Below, in pieces: positions 1-13,700 of a stretch of DNA of 64,000 nt. Origin of the DNA: Sipunculus nudus (taxonomy: Eukaryota > Annelida > Sipuncula > Golfingiida > Sipunculidae); contig CM049306.1 in the NCBI GenBank assembly GCA_026874595.1, forward strand, positions 6,210,019-6,274,018. Reading direction: 5' to 3'. Position 1 is the first letter of the stretch. Every line of letters begins with the position of its first letter. The notes beneath the pieces are model-generated. The model did not search any database. It worked only from the letters and a program-made list of their open reading frames with translations, and had not been told where the DNA came from. The translations under genes and the position numbers were made by a program.

Positions 1-1729
1 ATAAAATTTTTGGGAGTTTACATTTCATATGATAAAAAAGAATCCGAGGATTTAAATTTTTTCTCTAAGTTGAATTCAGTGCAAAATATATTGAAAATGT
101 GGAACCAGAGAGGACTGACACTTTTAGGAAAAATTCAAGTAGCAAAATCATTCTTTTTTTCAAAGTTTTATTATTATATTTCTAATGCATCAGTACCAGT
201 AGACTTTTGTAAAAGAGTTGATGAACTCTTCTTCAGTTTTATGTGGAATGGAGGTAGAGAGAGAATTAAGAGAGTAAAATAAGTACAAGAAGTGGAAAAT
301 GGTGGTCTAAATGCTCCACATATAGAATCAATAATTTATACATCAAGAATAGCATGGCTTAAAAGATACATAAAGGTAGAAGAAAGACCATGGAAGGTGT
401 TGTTTAGACATTTTTTACAGACACTCTGTCCAGATGTAGAGTTGTTGCTTAACAGTAATATAGAAATAAAAGATATAAAATTATTTAATATTCCAAGCTT
501 TTACAAAGAAGTCTTAAAAAGTTATATAATGTTACGAATGAAATATTTTGAAAATGTTCCAGTTGAAAAGCAAATTATTTGGAATAATAAATTATTAAAA
601 ATTGACAATGCTTTAACCTATTGGAATTCTGATGTAGGAATTAACACAGGATTAGATTTGTTTGATTACATGGGCAATATCAAGTCTTTTGAATTTTGGA
701 TTGGAAAAGGTATCTCAGGAATACATTTTTTAAAATGGTATGCCCTTGTGTCTAAGTTTAAATATCTTAAACCGCAAAATTTAAGTTCTATAGAGCCCTT
801 TTCGTTTGCTTTTTATAATGGGGAGCAGATACTCATATCTGGTGCATCTTCGAAAGTAATATGTCAGTGCTTTGTTGGTACTATATTAAGAAAAGGGCCA
901 TATATTCCAAATATAGCAAGTTGCATGTCAGACATAGAGGTAGATTATAAGGAAGTATACAAGCTTCCCTTTAAAATATGTTTGGACACAAAATCTAGAG
1001 TGTTTCAATATGAATTGCTTAATAATTGTTTAGTAAATAATTATTGGTTATGTAAATGGAAGATTAAAGATTCTGATTCATGTACTTTTTGTAAAAGAGA
1101 GCAAGAACAATTAATACACTTGTTTTGGTCTTGCTATAAGGTTAGAACACTATGGTCAGATATTGAAAGGTGGTGTAAACAAAAAGGTATTAATATTGAT
1201 ATAAATATCTCTACAGTCATGTACGGTGCTCCAATGGCACCTGTAGTAGGGACTTTAATTTTGTTTGTGGTGAAACAATATATAAATAGAGCTAGAAATT
1301 GTCAAGAAGGTCTATCTTTTGATAAAGCATGCCAGGAAATCTGGAAATATGCCAGAATAGAATTTATGATGGCACCAAAAAATAACTTGGTAACTAAGTT
1401 TCATAGTAGATGGGGAGAGTTTAGTTATGGGAGAGATTTCATAAATTATAGGTATACAGATAATTAGAGGATTTACTTTGAGAATACAGGTATTATATAC
1501 ATATTTACTGCATTATTATCAGATATTTTGTTTTGGGAATATATAAAACACTTTATGGAATTGGATAATACAATATATATTGGTGAGACAGTGGATCTTT
1601 ATATACATATAAGGATATCGAATTGTTTTGGATACTTTCACTGTTTGTTTTGTATGTATTGTATTTGTTTGTTTGTAATAAAAAAAAATGTAAGACACAG
1701 AAGCTTTACAAAAAAAAAAAAAAAAAATT
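1..1729 (+). mobile_element. 3' part of a Tx1/L1-like non-LTR retrotransposon
   Basis: Seen: one continuous + frame from the window start to 1467, broken by a single TAA at 280-282. It is followed by about 240 bp of 3' UTR and an 18-nt poly(A) at 1710-1727. The protein is the region C-terminal to reverse transcriptase: a thumb/connection part (MWNQRGLTLLGKIQVAKS near residue 35), then at about 1080-1180 a Cys-His cluster of the zf-RVT kind (CTFCKREQEQLIHLFWSC). Family knowledge: this arrangement is typical of Tx1/L1-clade ORF2 C-termini. The RT catalytic core and endonuclease lie outside the window. With a single stop codon and an intact poly(A) tail the copy looks fairly young. A related but more broken copy lies at 43397-46480. 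Confidence 0.88.
10..1467 (+). pseudogene. LINE ORF2 C-terminal segment with one premature stop
   Basis: This is the coding part of the element above. Frame and sequence type are the same on both sides of the TAA at 280-282, so the two ORFs (10-282 and 292-1467) are one former polyprotein. The stop falls just after the conserved FMWNG motif. The segment contains no RT active-site motif. Its end at 1467 is the natural ORF2 stop, followed by the 3' UTR. It is not a host gene. Confidence 0.85.
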
Positions 1730-2277
1730 AGGTTTTTAATTAGCCCTAATCTTTAGCTAACGCTAACCCTTAGACTAACAGTTCATCTTTTTTGTTACGG
1801 TTGGGGATTGAATGCTTGTCGCAGTTGAGCAATTTGTGAGGCGCACATGGTGCCTACACACATAGGAAAACAGGGCAAGCCGTAACGCTTGTTTCCGTCA
1901 TGGAACTGATGGTGAAAACTCAAGTGGAGGCGGTCCCCTATAGTAAATCCTTTGTTAATTGGTTCAGTTAAAACAATTACTATTCAATTCACAATTTGTA
2001 TGCTTCAATATTATGTAGGTACATGAATATTGAACTTAGTTAGAATATGTAAACCTTATGATGGTTTTCAACACAAATGACCTGAGCGAAATGTTGAAGA
2101 ACATAGCGTGACGAGAACATGGCCAATTTAGGTAGATAATAGCTTCTAGATATATCTTTATTTACTAGATGTATGACTTTTGAGATATAATACAGTGTCG
2201 GGAAAAAATCTAAAATTGTCGGCAGTCAAGTCAGAGCGGAGTGTCGATGTGAACGGACCATCTGCATCTGTGTGATG

Positions 2278-2278
<1 letters not shown>

Positions 2279-2328
<50 letters not shown>
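2279..2328. repeat. (TA)n microsatellite
   Basis: About 25 uninterrupted TA dinucleotides, the first of at least eight similar (TA)n tracts in the window. Confidence 0.97.
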
Positions 2329-2331
<3 letters not shown>

Positions 2332-2820
2332 CGACCTCTGGCATGAGATAGTATATGAGATCCGCACTGTAAGTCCCGATGCGGATGCAATATTTTTATT
2401 TATGAAAAACGTCTCATGGCCTTTAGTTTCGCTGTTACTTAAAATAATCCAGACCACCTGTATGTCATGATTGTGTACATTCAGCAACACTCCGTGGTGA
2501 TCGGCACATCTCCCTGCATGCTTTTTTCAAATTTCTGACGACAATCGAGCATGCCTCACACGAGTTATGGGTCTGTCAGCCAAATCATACGAGACCAAGG
2601 AAATGACGATGGTTACCTTGGAAGCAGGAATTACACATAATTTGTTCATTCACATATATTCTTTTATGTTTATTCGTGACTTATTGCAAGACTGTGGTCT
2701 GTGTAGAGAGAGTCAACAAAATGGACTTCCGCCGCATAAGAAGTGGATTACGACTCAAAGTACAGGCCTTTAAGTACAATATGTAAAAATGATGGCGAAA
2801 TGTTGTGTTTACGGCTACAG

Positions 2821-2900
<80 letters not shown>

Positions 2901-2940
2901 GGATAGAGACAGAGAAAGAGACAGAGAGAGAGAGAGTCTG
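2821..2940. repeat. (GA)n microsatellite
   Basis: An uninterrupted GA run to about 2896, followed by interrupted GATAGAGACA-type variants to 2936. Confidence 0.97.
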
Positions 2941-4244
2941 GTACGCTTTCGTATAGTTACGTCTAATGTCTGGTAATAGACCGATTTATAGTTATTACAT
3001 GCAGTTTTTTGCTGTCGTTTTTGTATGAGTTTACAGCAGTGTGACTACGGCCGAGGGTAATAACAGGAGCCCTTAATCCTCTTTGTCCAAACATGTTTGA
3101 ACGAATTGCCGTCAGCCACAAACACAGTCTACCTTCAGCTGTATCCAGGAAGTAAATAATCTGCCGGAACTCCATAAGAAGCTCCCAGCGTGTCCCACGA
3201 TGACATCACGTGTATCATTCTAAACGGTCAGTGGGCGTAGCGGGACTCGTCTAGACGGAACGTTGTCCCGACGGATGCTTTTTGTTGTTTTTTTTTAGAA
3301 ATCCGCACTAAGGAATTTAAAACCTTGGCCGCTGGATCCTCGAAATACATACTGTGTGACGAACTGATATTTTTAAGGACATTAATGAAATTATTTTATA
3401 AAACAGTTCCGGTGTTCCGTGTTTCAAATAACCCTGATACTTCCTCTCCCCTACTTTCCCTGAAACTAAGGCAAGGGGTCGATATTGGATATTGTAATTA
3501 TCCTTAATTGGTCTGCTAATTGGGATATGTGTACACGTTTATTTATTTATACGAGTATGTTTATAAGAGGCGGGCCCTGTGTCACGAATTTATGCAAGAA
3601 CAGTACATGTATAAGTTTTGCCAGTACTGAAATAAAACGTCCACGCACACAGCAAAAGAAAATTAAATATTCTTCTGTTGATCATCAGATTTATTTATCT
3701 TTTCTCACACCAAAATATGACAACAGACTCGAAGATGACACAGTCGATGATGCTTTATATGTGTAGTCAATCTGTATATATCTATACACAAAACAACCAT
3801 TGCTTCTTAAGGAAAGCATATTCAGTCGATAATCGAAATCGTTTCAGGTACTGCAGAATATTAAGAATTTTTTTGTCTTAATAATTAAAACTAATTTGCA
3901 TAGTTCTATTTAAATGCATTTCATTGTTGGTGTTAAATGCTGAAGCAATCAGAAATATAATTTCTTCTTATAATACGCATGTATCCAGAATATAAATATC
4001 CCGCTCAAAGCGGTATACATGCAATAGTTATGTACGGACATAAAAACTCCACATGAAACGTATTATCATATATCCTAAAAATATTACTATAACTTTATAA
4101 ATTACATATTTAAGAGAAATATAAAAAAGTTCACAAGAGGATTAAAAATATCAATATAAACTTACTTAAAAATAATATTTTTATGTACACTTAAATCTGT
4201 CATTACACCTCAGAGTACGAGGTCTAAATTAATTAAAGGTATGC

Positions 4245-5062
4245 CCTCTTAAGGGGAGTTCATACCTATCCGTTTTTTTTCCTTCCGCACCCGTTTCCGT
4301 CGTCGGTCGTCCGTCAAATTCGAGTCCGTAAAAACACATAGGGCATACACACATATCTGCACCGGCACCCGTCTCACTGTCCGCACAAATCGGCCCCCAG
4401 ACCGATTCACGACGGAAGCGGACGACGGGTGCGGACGGGATTCCCTCCAATGACGTTATATAATCGGGGATATACTGGAATGTCCTTGTGTCTTACCCTT
4501 GATTTTTTTTGTATAAATGTTGAAAATTGCGCGTGAGCATTCACTGCTTTACAATCCCGTTCATGAAAGCTTTACTTACTAACTGAAATAATTAAAGCAA
4601 TGTGAGACGTAGAATCATACAAGTCCAAATGAGCGGGGGCGGGGTAATTTGGAATAAAGTCAATGCCTTTAAAATAAATTTTCCAGTAAGCCCACGAAAA
4701 AATTATAGCCTATAATGTATATAATTTAAACATGATTAAATCACAATGATTAACTTGGATGGAGAATAATTAGAGCATCTTGTTGAAACGAGGTAATAGG
4801 GTTATACAGACACGGAGGTGATATTGGTCCCATTTTAAATCACAGTTCTAAACCTCATGCAGTTACAAGAATTTGGTCAAATTCAAGGTAAAGATAGGTA
4901 AATTGTTATCACATCGAATCAAGAATAAAATATTCTCATAGGATAAAAAAACACGTTTTAACAGTAATAATTTTTACATAAAGATAATCATTACTCAGAA
5001 GCCGATCCAGGGGGAGCCCCCCCCCCCCCCCCCTCTTTTTCAGCCGCAACAATTTTTTTTAA

Positions 5063-5108
<46 letters not shown>

Positions 5109-5275
5109 CCTACGTGAAAGATAATAGTGTATTAAATATGAAACAAGGATGATGAGTGCGGGTGCGGACGGCAAAAATAACGCAGATAAGTGTGAACAAA
5201 GACGACGGATGGCGGACGAGGTATGACGGAAGCGTGCGGGAGGAAAAAACGGGTAGTTGTGAACGCGGCTTTAGA
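4245..5275. mobile_element. Putative MITE-like element with GC-rich inverted repeats
   Basis: Seen: a GC-rich block at about 4251-4450 reads GAGTTCATACC, ATCCGTTTTTTTTCC, CCGCACCCG, CCGTCG. A second block at 5153-5275 reads as its approximate reverse complement (CGGGTGCGGACG, GACGACGGATGG, AAAAAACGGGTAG, GTTGTGAACGC). The first block also has its own internal inverted repeat (CCGCACCCG at 4287 against CGGGTGCGG at 4429). The interval between them is AT-rich and holds poly-C and (TA)n tracts. The layout suggests a nonautonomous DNA transposon with imperfect inverted ends. No target-site duplication or transposase is evident. Confidence 0.45.
5068..5105. repeat. (TA)n microsatellite after a poly-C tract
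   Basis: A TA run preceded by a run of about 15 C residues at 5019-5033. Confidence 0.95.
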
Positions 5276-7970
5276 TTTCTACGACACCATCACTTATTTA
5301 ATTATAACTTTATAGTCATTACTTCAATTGTTTCGGACCGTTAATACCTGTGCTTTCTAAAAAAAGAAACAGTTATACTACCTCATCCAGGTGTCCTGTG
5401 TGAGCATTCAGGCATTCAGTCGTCCGTGTATCATCTACTAAACATTGGACTTTGTACGCAGACTGGTGCACGTTTGGAAACAGACACGTTTTGGAGAGTA
5501 TAATGACGTACGTTATATCGCAACATTCCTTTGACAGGGAAAGACTGACAACATTTCCAATTTGTACTCAGTTTTAATATTGATTAGAAAATATCTTTAG
5601 TATTAACATAATAAAATTATTTATAAAAGGAGGAAATGATTTTCTCTAAAACATTCTGGAATAACGTTTCATAATTATATATATATATTCCGAGTAAATT
5701 TTCACAGCTCTTGTTTTGGCGGGTTCTTTCTACTGGGATCTCTAGCTTTAACGCGTGAGAACTAAATTCTCCATATGTGGTTCATCTAGCAAAATCCGTG
5801 ACTTTCTCAAGTGAATCCCAGGCATTCGTATGGATATGAATGGATATTTTTTCTTCACAGTATCATTATCATTCTATGCTTAAGTCTCATGCCGGGCAAG
5901 CTGTCAGCTGGAAGTACGCGCCCAGTTAATCCCGGATAAACACATACGCTATATATACTCCGTCAAATCAAACATGATTAGCCCAGCACTCAGTAGTATT
6001 TCCTTTATGTATAAGCATTACCATACTGATTTTAAAGACGCCGTCAATAGAGTCTATACGGTAATAATGTAAACATACCCAAGAATGATAGGCCTCTCAG
6101 GTCTGAACAGGTATCCGCAGTAGACATATAACAGAAAACCCCCGACCTTCAATATCAACGGCACTGTAAAGCTAACTGAGCCTTGTAAAAGCTTAGTAAA
6201 AGAAATTATTTCGATCATATTTTTCTTAAAAACGATACTAACAGGTCTTCTTGTATGATTACATGGGAAATGTAAATAGAACATCATTAAATTATATCCT
6301 TCAAATGAAACGTATTTTAATAGGCGAACGTGACGTCCAAATTTGCAAATGTTCTGTTATGATATAGATCCCTACGTTAGTCCGTGATCGTCTTTAATAA
6401 AGATCTCCTAAAGGAAACTCCTTTTTGCTGGGCTTTTATTCTATCGCATATTCCGAAAATATTGGTCGCGGGTTCCCAGAGAGGAACATTTTTAAAGTCG
6501 TCATGACCTCGGATGGAAGGTCTTGGTATAAAATGGTACAAATTTTACTGGAATATTAATAATTATGAACTTGGCCATACTTTCCTCAATTTTGCTCCCG
6601 GTTGCTTGCTCGCTCCCTCGAAGTTTGATCTGTTTGGAAGTCCCGGTTACTTCTGAGTTTGCTGCAGGTTGAAGCAACCAGGTTGCCCAGACGGAATACA
6701 CGGAATTATGATTACTCCGTGCACAACGCCTACGCAACCCAGTCGTTTCTTTACAGGAGTTGGCTGGCAATTTCCTTTGGTCCGCTGTAGTTAACACCTC
6801 TTACTTGTGTTGGTTCTGGATGTGTTCTGCCTTCCTCAGACTCGCTGCACCTTTATATATACATCAGCTCTGGTCACCTCGTGTCCCATGAGAGCCAAAT
6901 CCCTTGGATTTTGACCTCGTGACCTGTTTAATATCCCACATTACAATACATTACACGCAATTCTATCAGAAATATGTCTCAGCGAAACGTTTGGTAACCT
7001 CTGAAAGTGTGGTGTATAAAAGTTCATCCGATCAGCGATTTAATTCATCGTATTTGGCAGCGTTTACCGTTAAGGTAGATACGATTGTGTATAAAGGACC
7101 TGGCATTTACGACTGTGTTGAAAGCGGCTGGGGGTGTATAGCATTCAGTTGGATTAGGACACAATTGCTTTGGGGGGCATTGAGGTTCAGCCGAGCGAGG
7201 AACATGAACTGGTTGTTTTGTGGCGGTGGCTAATGAAGAGGAAACCGCTGGGCGTACCTGTCAGAAGCCCCGAGCTGATTATTACACCGTCATAAAGCTG
7301 GCCACTATTTGTTATACCTTACAAGTCCAAACACCTAGCTGGCATCAACTCCAACTTCACGTGATTTATAGCAACATGGTACAGACGTAAGAATCTTATA
7401 TAATAAAAGCAGACGAATGGTTATAACTTTCATAACCTCACATTATACGCAAATTTTAAGGGTGAACACGCGGCCAAAACAAATCCCTGTAGCGCCAGTT
7501 AGGAATTATTTTTCTATACTGGAAACATATTTCTCTGATTTGTATAATGCAAAGACATATTAAAATAATGTACTGGACTTTTTAAGTTATGTTATCAGTA
7601 TTTGTGTTGACACGTTAAAGAAGACAGGAAGTAAGGTATGACGATGGCGTGATAATAATAATATGTAAAAACTGAAGTGTTCTGGTAATTAACCAATTGT
7701 ATCTCCGACCTCAGGCTTAACCCTTAAACCACACTCTAGGATAATTGGTGGAAAAAAAGACCGCCAAACATGTCTTGATTAAATATGAAATGATTTATAG
7801 TCCTATGAGAAATGTTTGAACAAATAGAGTGATTGTTATATAAGATATTTAAACATATCTTGATTGAAAGAAACTTATTGATTTGTTTAGGATACTTCGA
7901 TGATCTGTTGATGGTACTCTGAATTTGAGGACGGTAATCATACATTAAAATGGGTTGAATCACAAAGGTT
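5276..7970. other. Intergenic, nothing recognisable
   Basis: Read in six frames, only short ORFs with no family resemblance. No tandem repeats longer than a few units. Confidence 0.6.
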
Positions 7971-7974
7971 CCAT

Positions 7975-8058
7975 CGAGATTTCAGGCGGTGGCGGGATTC
8001 GAACCGTGCACCTTCTGCTAAAAAACGTTAACGCCTTAATGGCTGCGTGCGATCCCCG
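7975..8058 (-). repeat. tRNA-derived SINE-like fragment
   Basis: On the minus strand the segment reads TTAAGGCGTTAACG (D-arm/A-box-like), then AGCAGAAGG and GGTTCGAATCCCGCC (a perfect B-box/T-loop). Acceptor and T-stem pairing is poor, so it is not a working tRNA gene. It looks like a tRNA-derived repeat of the kind common in molluscs. Confidence 0.5.
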
Positions 8059-8059
8059 G

Positions 8060-8837
8060 ATTGATGTATGTTGATTTAAAGTCATCAGTATTGTCACGTG
8101 CAATGCTTTGCTCACACGTGATACTTGATAAAGTGACGTCACTCCGAAGTAAGTAAGCGAGTAAAGCTGAATAATTGCATCAGTAATAATAATAATAATG
8201 ATACCATTTTTTTCAAAATCCGTTATTTTGATGATAATTTGAATTGAGTGGTAACTAACATGATCAGCGTTTATTACGGAATGTTTGCAAATCGAGGATA
8301 TCAAAGGGAACAAAGGTGACCCACGGGTCAGACCCCAATAGCGATCATGATACAACTAAGCGGTTACTTCCTTAAACCTGAGTCATCTTATTCTGTTCCT
8401 ACTTTCGTAATAAACCATCTCACAGAAAGGGCTGGGCATCGGCCTGTCTAGTCAGGTACAAAACGTATGGCGGTACACGTATACCCATTACGCATTGACG
8501 ATTTGTTATATATATACCATCTCATGGTGGTATTTCCTTATTTTTGCTTACATGAAGGACGGGCCACATGTTGATATCGCCATAACCTAGGCTGTTGTTT
8601 TCGCTTTCGGGGTTGATTGGCACTCATTTCATGTGATTGGCAAAACATTTCGTTTTATAAATGTTCATTTTTCCTTAACCTCATATACTGAGTATAGACT
8701 ATTATAATCTCGATCTTATTTTACAGTTCTGGCCCAACCCCACTCCCGGCACTCCTCAACTCCCCCCCCCCCCCCCCCCCCCACGTAATGTTTGAATTTG
8801 GGGGGGGGGGGGAGATAAAAAAGGTAATATTTTATGT

Positions 8838-8878
<41 letters not shown>

Positions 8879-9660
8879 GCTGCCAATGAATCCCATGATC
8901 ATAATGCCCCTTGTACTACAGTATTTAATTTTTCTCCCAAAGGTTTTGAGTTTCATTTTTTCCCGAACATGTGGTTCAGAATATACAGGTATTGTCGGAC
9001 TTCGACAAATTGCTGATAATGTTAGATAATGGATTATAAACTGAAATACGTGCCTTACTGAGATCACAAATTGATGGATAAAACATGCCATACATATTTC
9101 AGTGGTAGCACTTTATAAAGAGACCATCGATTGCAACAGAAAAGACCGTTAGTAATATTTCTAAATCATCAATCATATGCGACAGCGTCTCTTGGAACCA
9201 CCGACAGGTGTACACTTATTCTTCATTTAAGTCTTAAAGGCGAACATTGCTAATATAAAATAGCTCAAGCATATATAGATAGTTCAGAATAAAGTATGAG
9301 TAAGGCTGGTATTTATATTTGTTAGCAATAATTGTGTTTCGTCAATATGACAATGCAGCATGCAAAGCGTCTCGGTAACCGTATCAACGTGGCGTGTCGA
9401 TATGTATCGGTATATCAGTATATTGATACAGACAAATGACAGACAAAAATCAAATGCACACAATAGAAATTTTCATGCGAGTGGTAACGCTCCAACGATG
9501 ACGACACAGTGAGTGATGTATGTTAAAACATACCTTACCTATTTGTGGGATACATATTAATTTCTGTGAATACATAATTATTCATGATTTGTTTTATGTT
9601 GACGAGCATATAGGATGGTCTGGGTGTGATAAAGTCAAGAAAGTAGGGTGGATTGACTCC

Positions 9661-9704
<44 letters not shown>

Positions 9705-9919
9705 CTACCAGCTTGCCTGTGTGTGTACGTGTGTGCATGTGTGTGAAGTGTGCGCGTGTGGGTGTGTGTGTACAGTCCAGAAGTATAGGCCGCTCACTTG
9801 TCTATGATCTCGCTTATCAAGTCAGCTCTTGTAAAACCCGGCCCCAGCACTTCTCTATAAACTTGACGAAAATTGTAATTCAAAGTTGTCTTTTACTGTG
9901 ATCGTCAATTTCTTGGACT
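8060..9919. other. Intergenic, microsatellites only
   Basis: Poly-C at about 8762-8782, poly-G near 8799-8812, (TA)n at 8840-8876, (CT)n at about 9664-9699 and a TG-rich stretch at 9715-9770. No gene was recognised. Confidence 0.6.
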
Positions 9920-10154
9920 TTGGTCATGTGAACCATGATAATATGTTGGTCATTTGAACCATGGTTATATTTTGGTCATGTGAAGCATGGTTATATTTTG
10001 GTCATGTGAACCATGATAATATGTTGGTCATTTGAACCATGGTTATATTTTGGCCATTTGAACCATGGTTATATTTTGGTCATGTGAACCATGGTTATAT
10101 TTTGGTCATGTGAACCATGGTTATATTTTGGTCATGTGAATCATCGTTATACTT
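9920..10154. repeat. 26-bp minisatellite, about nine copies
   Basis: The unit begins TTGGTCATGTGAACCATGG and ends TTATATT. Two sub-variants alternate (ATGATAATATG and ATGGTTATATT ends), and two units carry TTGGTCATTTGAACC. The period is constant at 26 bp with point changes only. Confidence 0.95.
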
Positions 10155-10379
10155 CGAGAAGGCAAGTAAAGACCTGACGCAGAGAATGAATTAATTAAAA
10201 ACTGACGCTTAAAGCATGTATAAAATGCCACATTGGTAACACTAAGGTATAATTATATTCACACATAACACAATCAATATCACGACAAGGCTTATTGATA
10301 AAATATTATAAAATCATGTAACTGATGGTTGAACCATATTTATGATACAATAAAAAAGACATTATACGGTCAAAACGGC

Positions 10380-10683
10380 AACTATCTTTTAAAATTAACA
10401 ATATAACCGGAGTAGCTTTCATAAGAGTAATAATTGTCGGGCTGCTTATTAGTCATACTATCTTTTGTCAATGTTTCAAAGTCATAAACGTTATAAATGT
10501 TAAGAAGAACAAGTATAAAGTTATAGGACCAAGGTTTACCCCAAGTTCATGAGAATCAATTGACGTTTAACCAATGAGCTTTGTGTAAGAAATCCCCACA
10601 TCGAGATCATAGTGATCAAATGTTAAAAAAGAAATAATTAGTATTAGGAAGATTTTGTTCAAATTTATATGTACATTGCGACG
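10380..10683 (+). repeat. Direct duplicate of 16786-17112
   Basis: Both copies share long near-identical stretches such as GGAGTAGCTTTCATAA and GTCGGGCTGCTTATTAGTCA, in the same orientation with small indels. Similarity stops about 30 bp before the foldback-type element begins at 10714. Origin unknown; no coding content. Confidence 0.85.
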
Positions 10684-10713
10684 AAATAATACATGTTAAA
10701 TGATTCAGTGAAT

Positions 10714-13700
10714 AGTCCAGGGTCAGCTGGAAAAATATAGACTCCCGTGGGATATTAATGAAGAAAGCTGGCAACATACATAATCTAAAAGCTTATTACC
10801 TCAGCAATCTGAAAATCCTTGTTGCCATTTTTTTCCATACAGTTCCAAGGTCACCAAGCAAGGTAAAGGTCATGGCTTTTAATATATTTTGAATTTAACC
10901 AGTGTCAGTTGTCATTCCTTCTTAATTTCATGAAAATAACTGGCAACATATATCATTTTAAAGACTTTAACATTATCAATCTAAAAACCTACGTTGCAGT
11001 TTTCCCTTAACAGTTTCAAGGTCACAAACAAGGTCAAAGTTACGGGTTTTGATATTTATTGAAATTTTCATGGCCAGTTGTCATTCCGTGGAAATTTCAT
11101 GAAAATAACTGATAAAATACATAATTTTAAAGCTTATACCCTTATCAGTCTACAAAACGTATGCTGCCACATTTTTTTTTTTTGTAAGATTAAGTTAAAT
11201 TAAAAAAGGTCAAGGTCATGGCTATTGAAATTTTTTCCCTACCTTGTAATTACTTTCGGAATTCATTAGGAAAACAAGCATCATACATTGTGTTAAAGCT
11301 GAAAATCATATCAATATATAAATCTTCATTGCAATTTTCTCGTAGATTCAAGGTCAAAAGATAAGGTCAAGGTCGTGACTTTTTAGGGGGATTTATAGAA
11401 TAATTTATAGAAAATGAAAGCCCAAGAATTACCTCCTGTGGCGTGTCCCTGGACAGCAGTTCTTTTTATTTGAGGATAAACGTTCCTGAGGATTAAGGTC
11501 ATCACTCACGGTTAAGGCTATAACTCAAGGTCAAAGCACCGAACCGAACACTGAACTGAACACAAACACATCCAAGTTGTTAAAAAAAGTTGTTGCAAAA
11601 TCCAAATGTAAACTATATTGTTTTAACTGTATATGTTTGTTGAATTGTATAAATGTGCGGCAACAGACTATTTAAAATAACCCGCATCCAATAACCATGT
11701 AAAAAAGCCATAGGTGTAATATACTATTAAATATCCCATTAAAAATGAACACCATTTAAAGCTGTTATTGCCAAGCTGCTAGCTGAGCAGTTGCAGGCAG
11801 GGGACAGGCAATGGAGAAGGCCTCTTGCTGTACACCTTTATATTCAGGTAAACCACACAGCTAACCTGACCATTTGCGCACTTTATGATCTAATCGATCT
11901 TAAATAATTGCATGGTCTCTGGAAAACTGTAATAATTTCACATTTTTTGGTCAAAATCCACAATGGGTTAGCCAGTACATTGGATTAAGACTATATAAAA
12001 AGGCTGAGGATTTTTTTTTAAATGGGAAGTTGTGAATAGGGTAAAAATTTTTTTTTCAATTAGAAACGGAAGTACTTCCTTCCTTTCTCGAGGAAACGAG
12101 GTAACAGCGAGGTTTTGTAAGAGAATTCACCTACATCTGGTTTTGTATAACAGATGTTTAAATCATGTGGTATCACATAAAAAAGTTAATTTTAATAAAT
12201 GAGCTTCTACGCAGGGCTCTTGGTTTCAGATCAGCGGACTTTCCATCATGCTGAGATGTACAGATCTTAAATTTCTATCATCCTGTTCATTAGATGGCAC
12301 AAATCGTAACAGCTAAAATAGGGAAACCTTTTTTAGAAAGTGGGGAGGGGAACGCATTAGGGTAGAGAGTTTGAGGGCGCATAAGTGCCTGAAGGGGGTG
12401 AGTTTGGGAGGTGGCCAACCCCTAGCTCACATGGTATGGAAAATTTTGAAAAAAAAGTTACACATGAAACATGCATTTTCAGTGCATTGTTTTGACCATT
12501 TTCCCAATTTTGATCACATGCTGCATCACTCAAAAACTTCCATATTTTTTATATACAGTTTCATGTGTAACAAATTGATAATATTTATATCTTAAAAAAA
12601 TAATTTTTAAATATCAGTTTCAAATATCGCCCTCTCCAAAGCCTAGACATTTCTTGCTAGAGATTTATCAGGACCCAGTGAAAGCTCCTCAGACTCCCGG
12701 AATTCACGGTGACATGTAAAACACGAGCACAGAGATGCTTTTGAGCACACTAGAAGTAAAAGTCTTCTAACTGTTGAAGGCTGTTGAACAAAGATTTACA
12801 ATCGGATCACAAAATAAAAAAGCGTAGTTCATTGCCACATTATTCTCTGTCAAAATGAACAATTAAAAACAAAACTGAACCAAACAAGTTCTTTTGAAAT
12901 ATGTCACTAACAGATTGAAAGATTTCATTGTAATCAGTCAGTGTTATGTAATAAGTCATATAAAAGATTTAACTTCTCAATACTAAATTGATGGATTAAT
13001 ACCTAATAGATGGATTGCTTTAAGATCGACTTTCCTTGTTCTTACCCAGTAGCTTGTGTCTAGACTGACATATGTCAGTTATACCCAATTACACAAAGCT
13101 TGCCAGTGGCCCCAGAGACAGTCATCCACAGTTTTGCAATATACTTGTTCCAAAATGTCCATTGTACCAGTTCTCTGCTCAGGAACAGATTTTTGTAAGT
13201 GTGGCCCAGATGTTGAATAGAAAATTGCATTACACCTTAATATTTGATATCGAACTTTCTTGAATAGCAGTATTTAAATTCCTATGTCTTGAGCTACAAT
13301 ACATATTGTCTCCTCTTTTCGAGGAAATTGCAAGACAGCTAATAACCAGACAACTTGCCGTTAACTATCAATTCAGTGCATTGATCTTTAATGACCTTAC
13401 GATATCGAACCTCAGGGAAGCTCAAACGCAAAAACATTACACAACAGGGATATGCTTCCAAAGAATGTCCTTGATGTACGTAGTTTCTATTGCAATAAAG
13501 ATATTTTTATTTCAAAAGCCACGACCTTGACCTTGTTTGTTGACTTGAAACTGCATTGTTAAATGGCATCATTATTCATAAACTTAACATGGTTACAATA
13601 TTTAACATGATGTATTTTGCAATGAGTAAAAAATCCTACAGAATAAAAACTGACCCCGAAAATAAAGAAATATTAAAAACCTTGACCTTGACCTTGTTTG

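Larger units (their letters stand above)
1730..4240. other. Intergenic, no gene seen; microsatellites
   Basis: No reading frame here resembles a known family. The region contains a (TA)n run at about 2279-2328 and a long (GA)n run at about 2821-2940 that decays into GATAGAGA variants. ORFs crossing these runs are low-complexity artefacts. Confidence 0.7.

Noticed and set aside
1740-1790. Telomere-like CTAACCC motifs
   Set aside because: Only a few irregular copies, no array.
2743-2976. Arg-Glu-rich ORF
   Set aside because: Produced by the (GA)n microsatellite.
7975-8058. Functional tRNA gene
   Set aside because: The B box is good, but acceptor and T-stem pairing fail and no sensible anticodon stem is visible.
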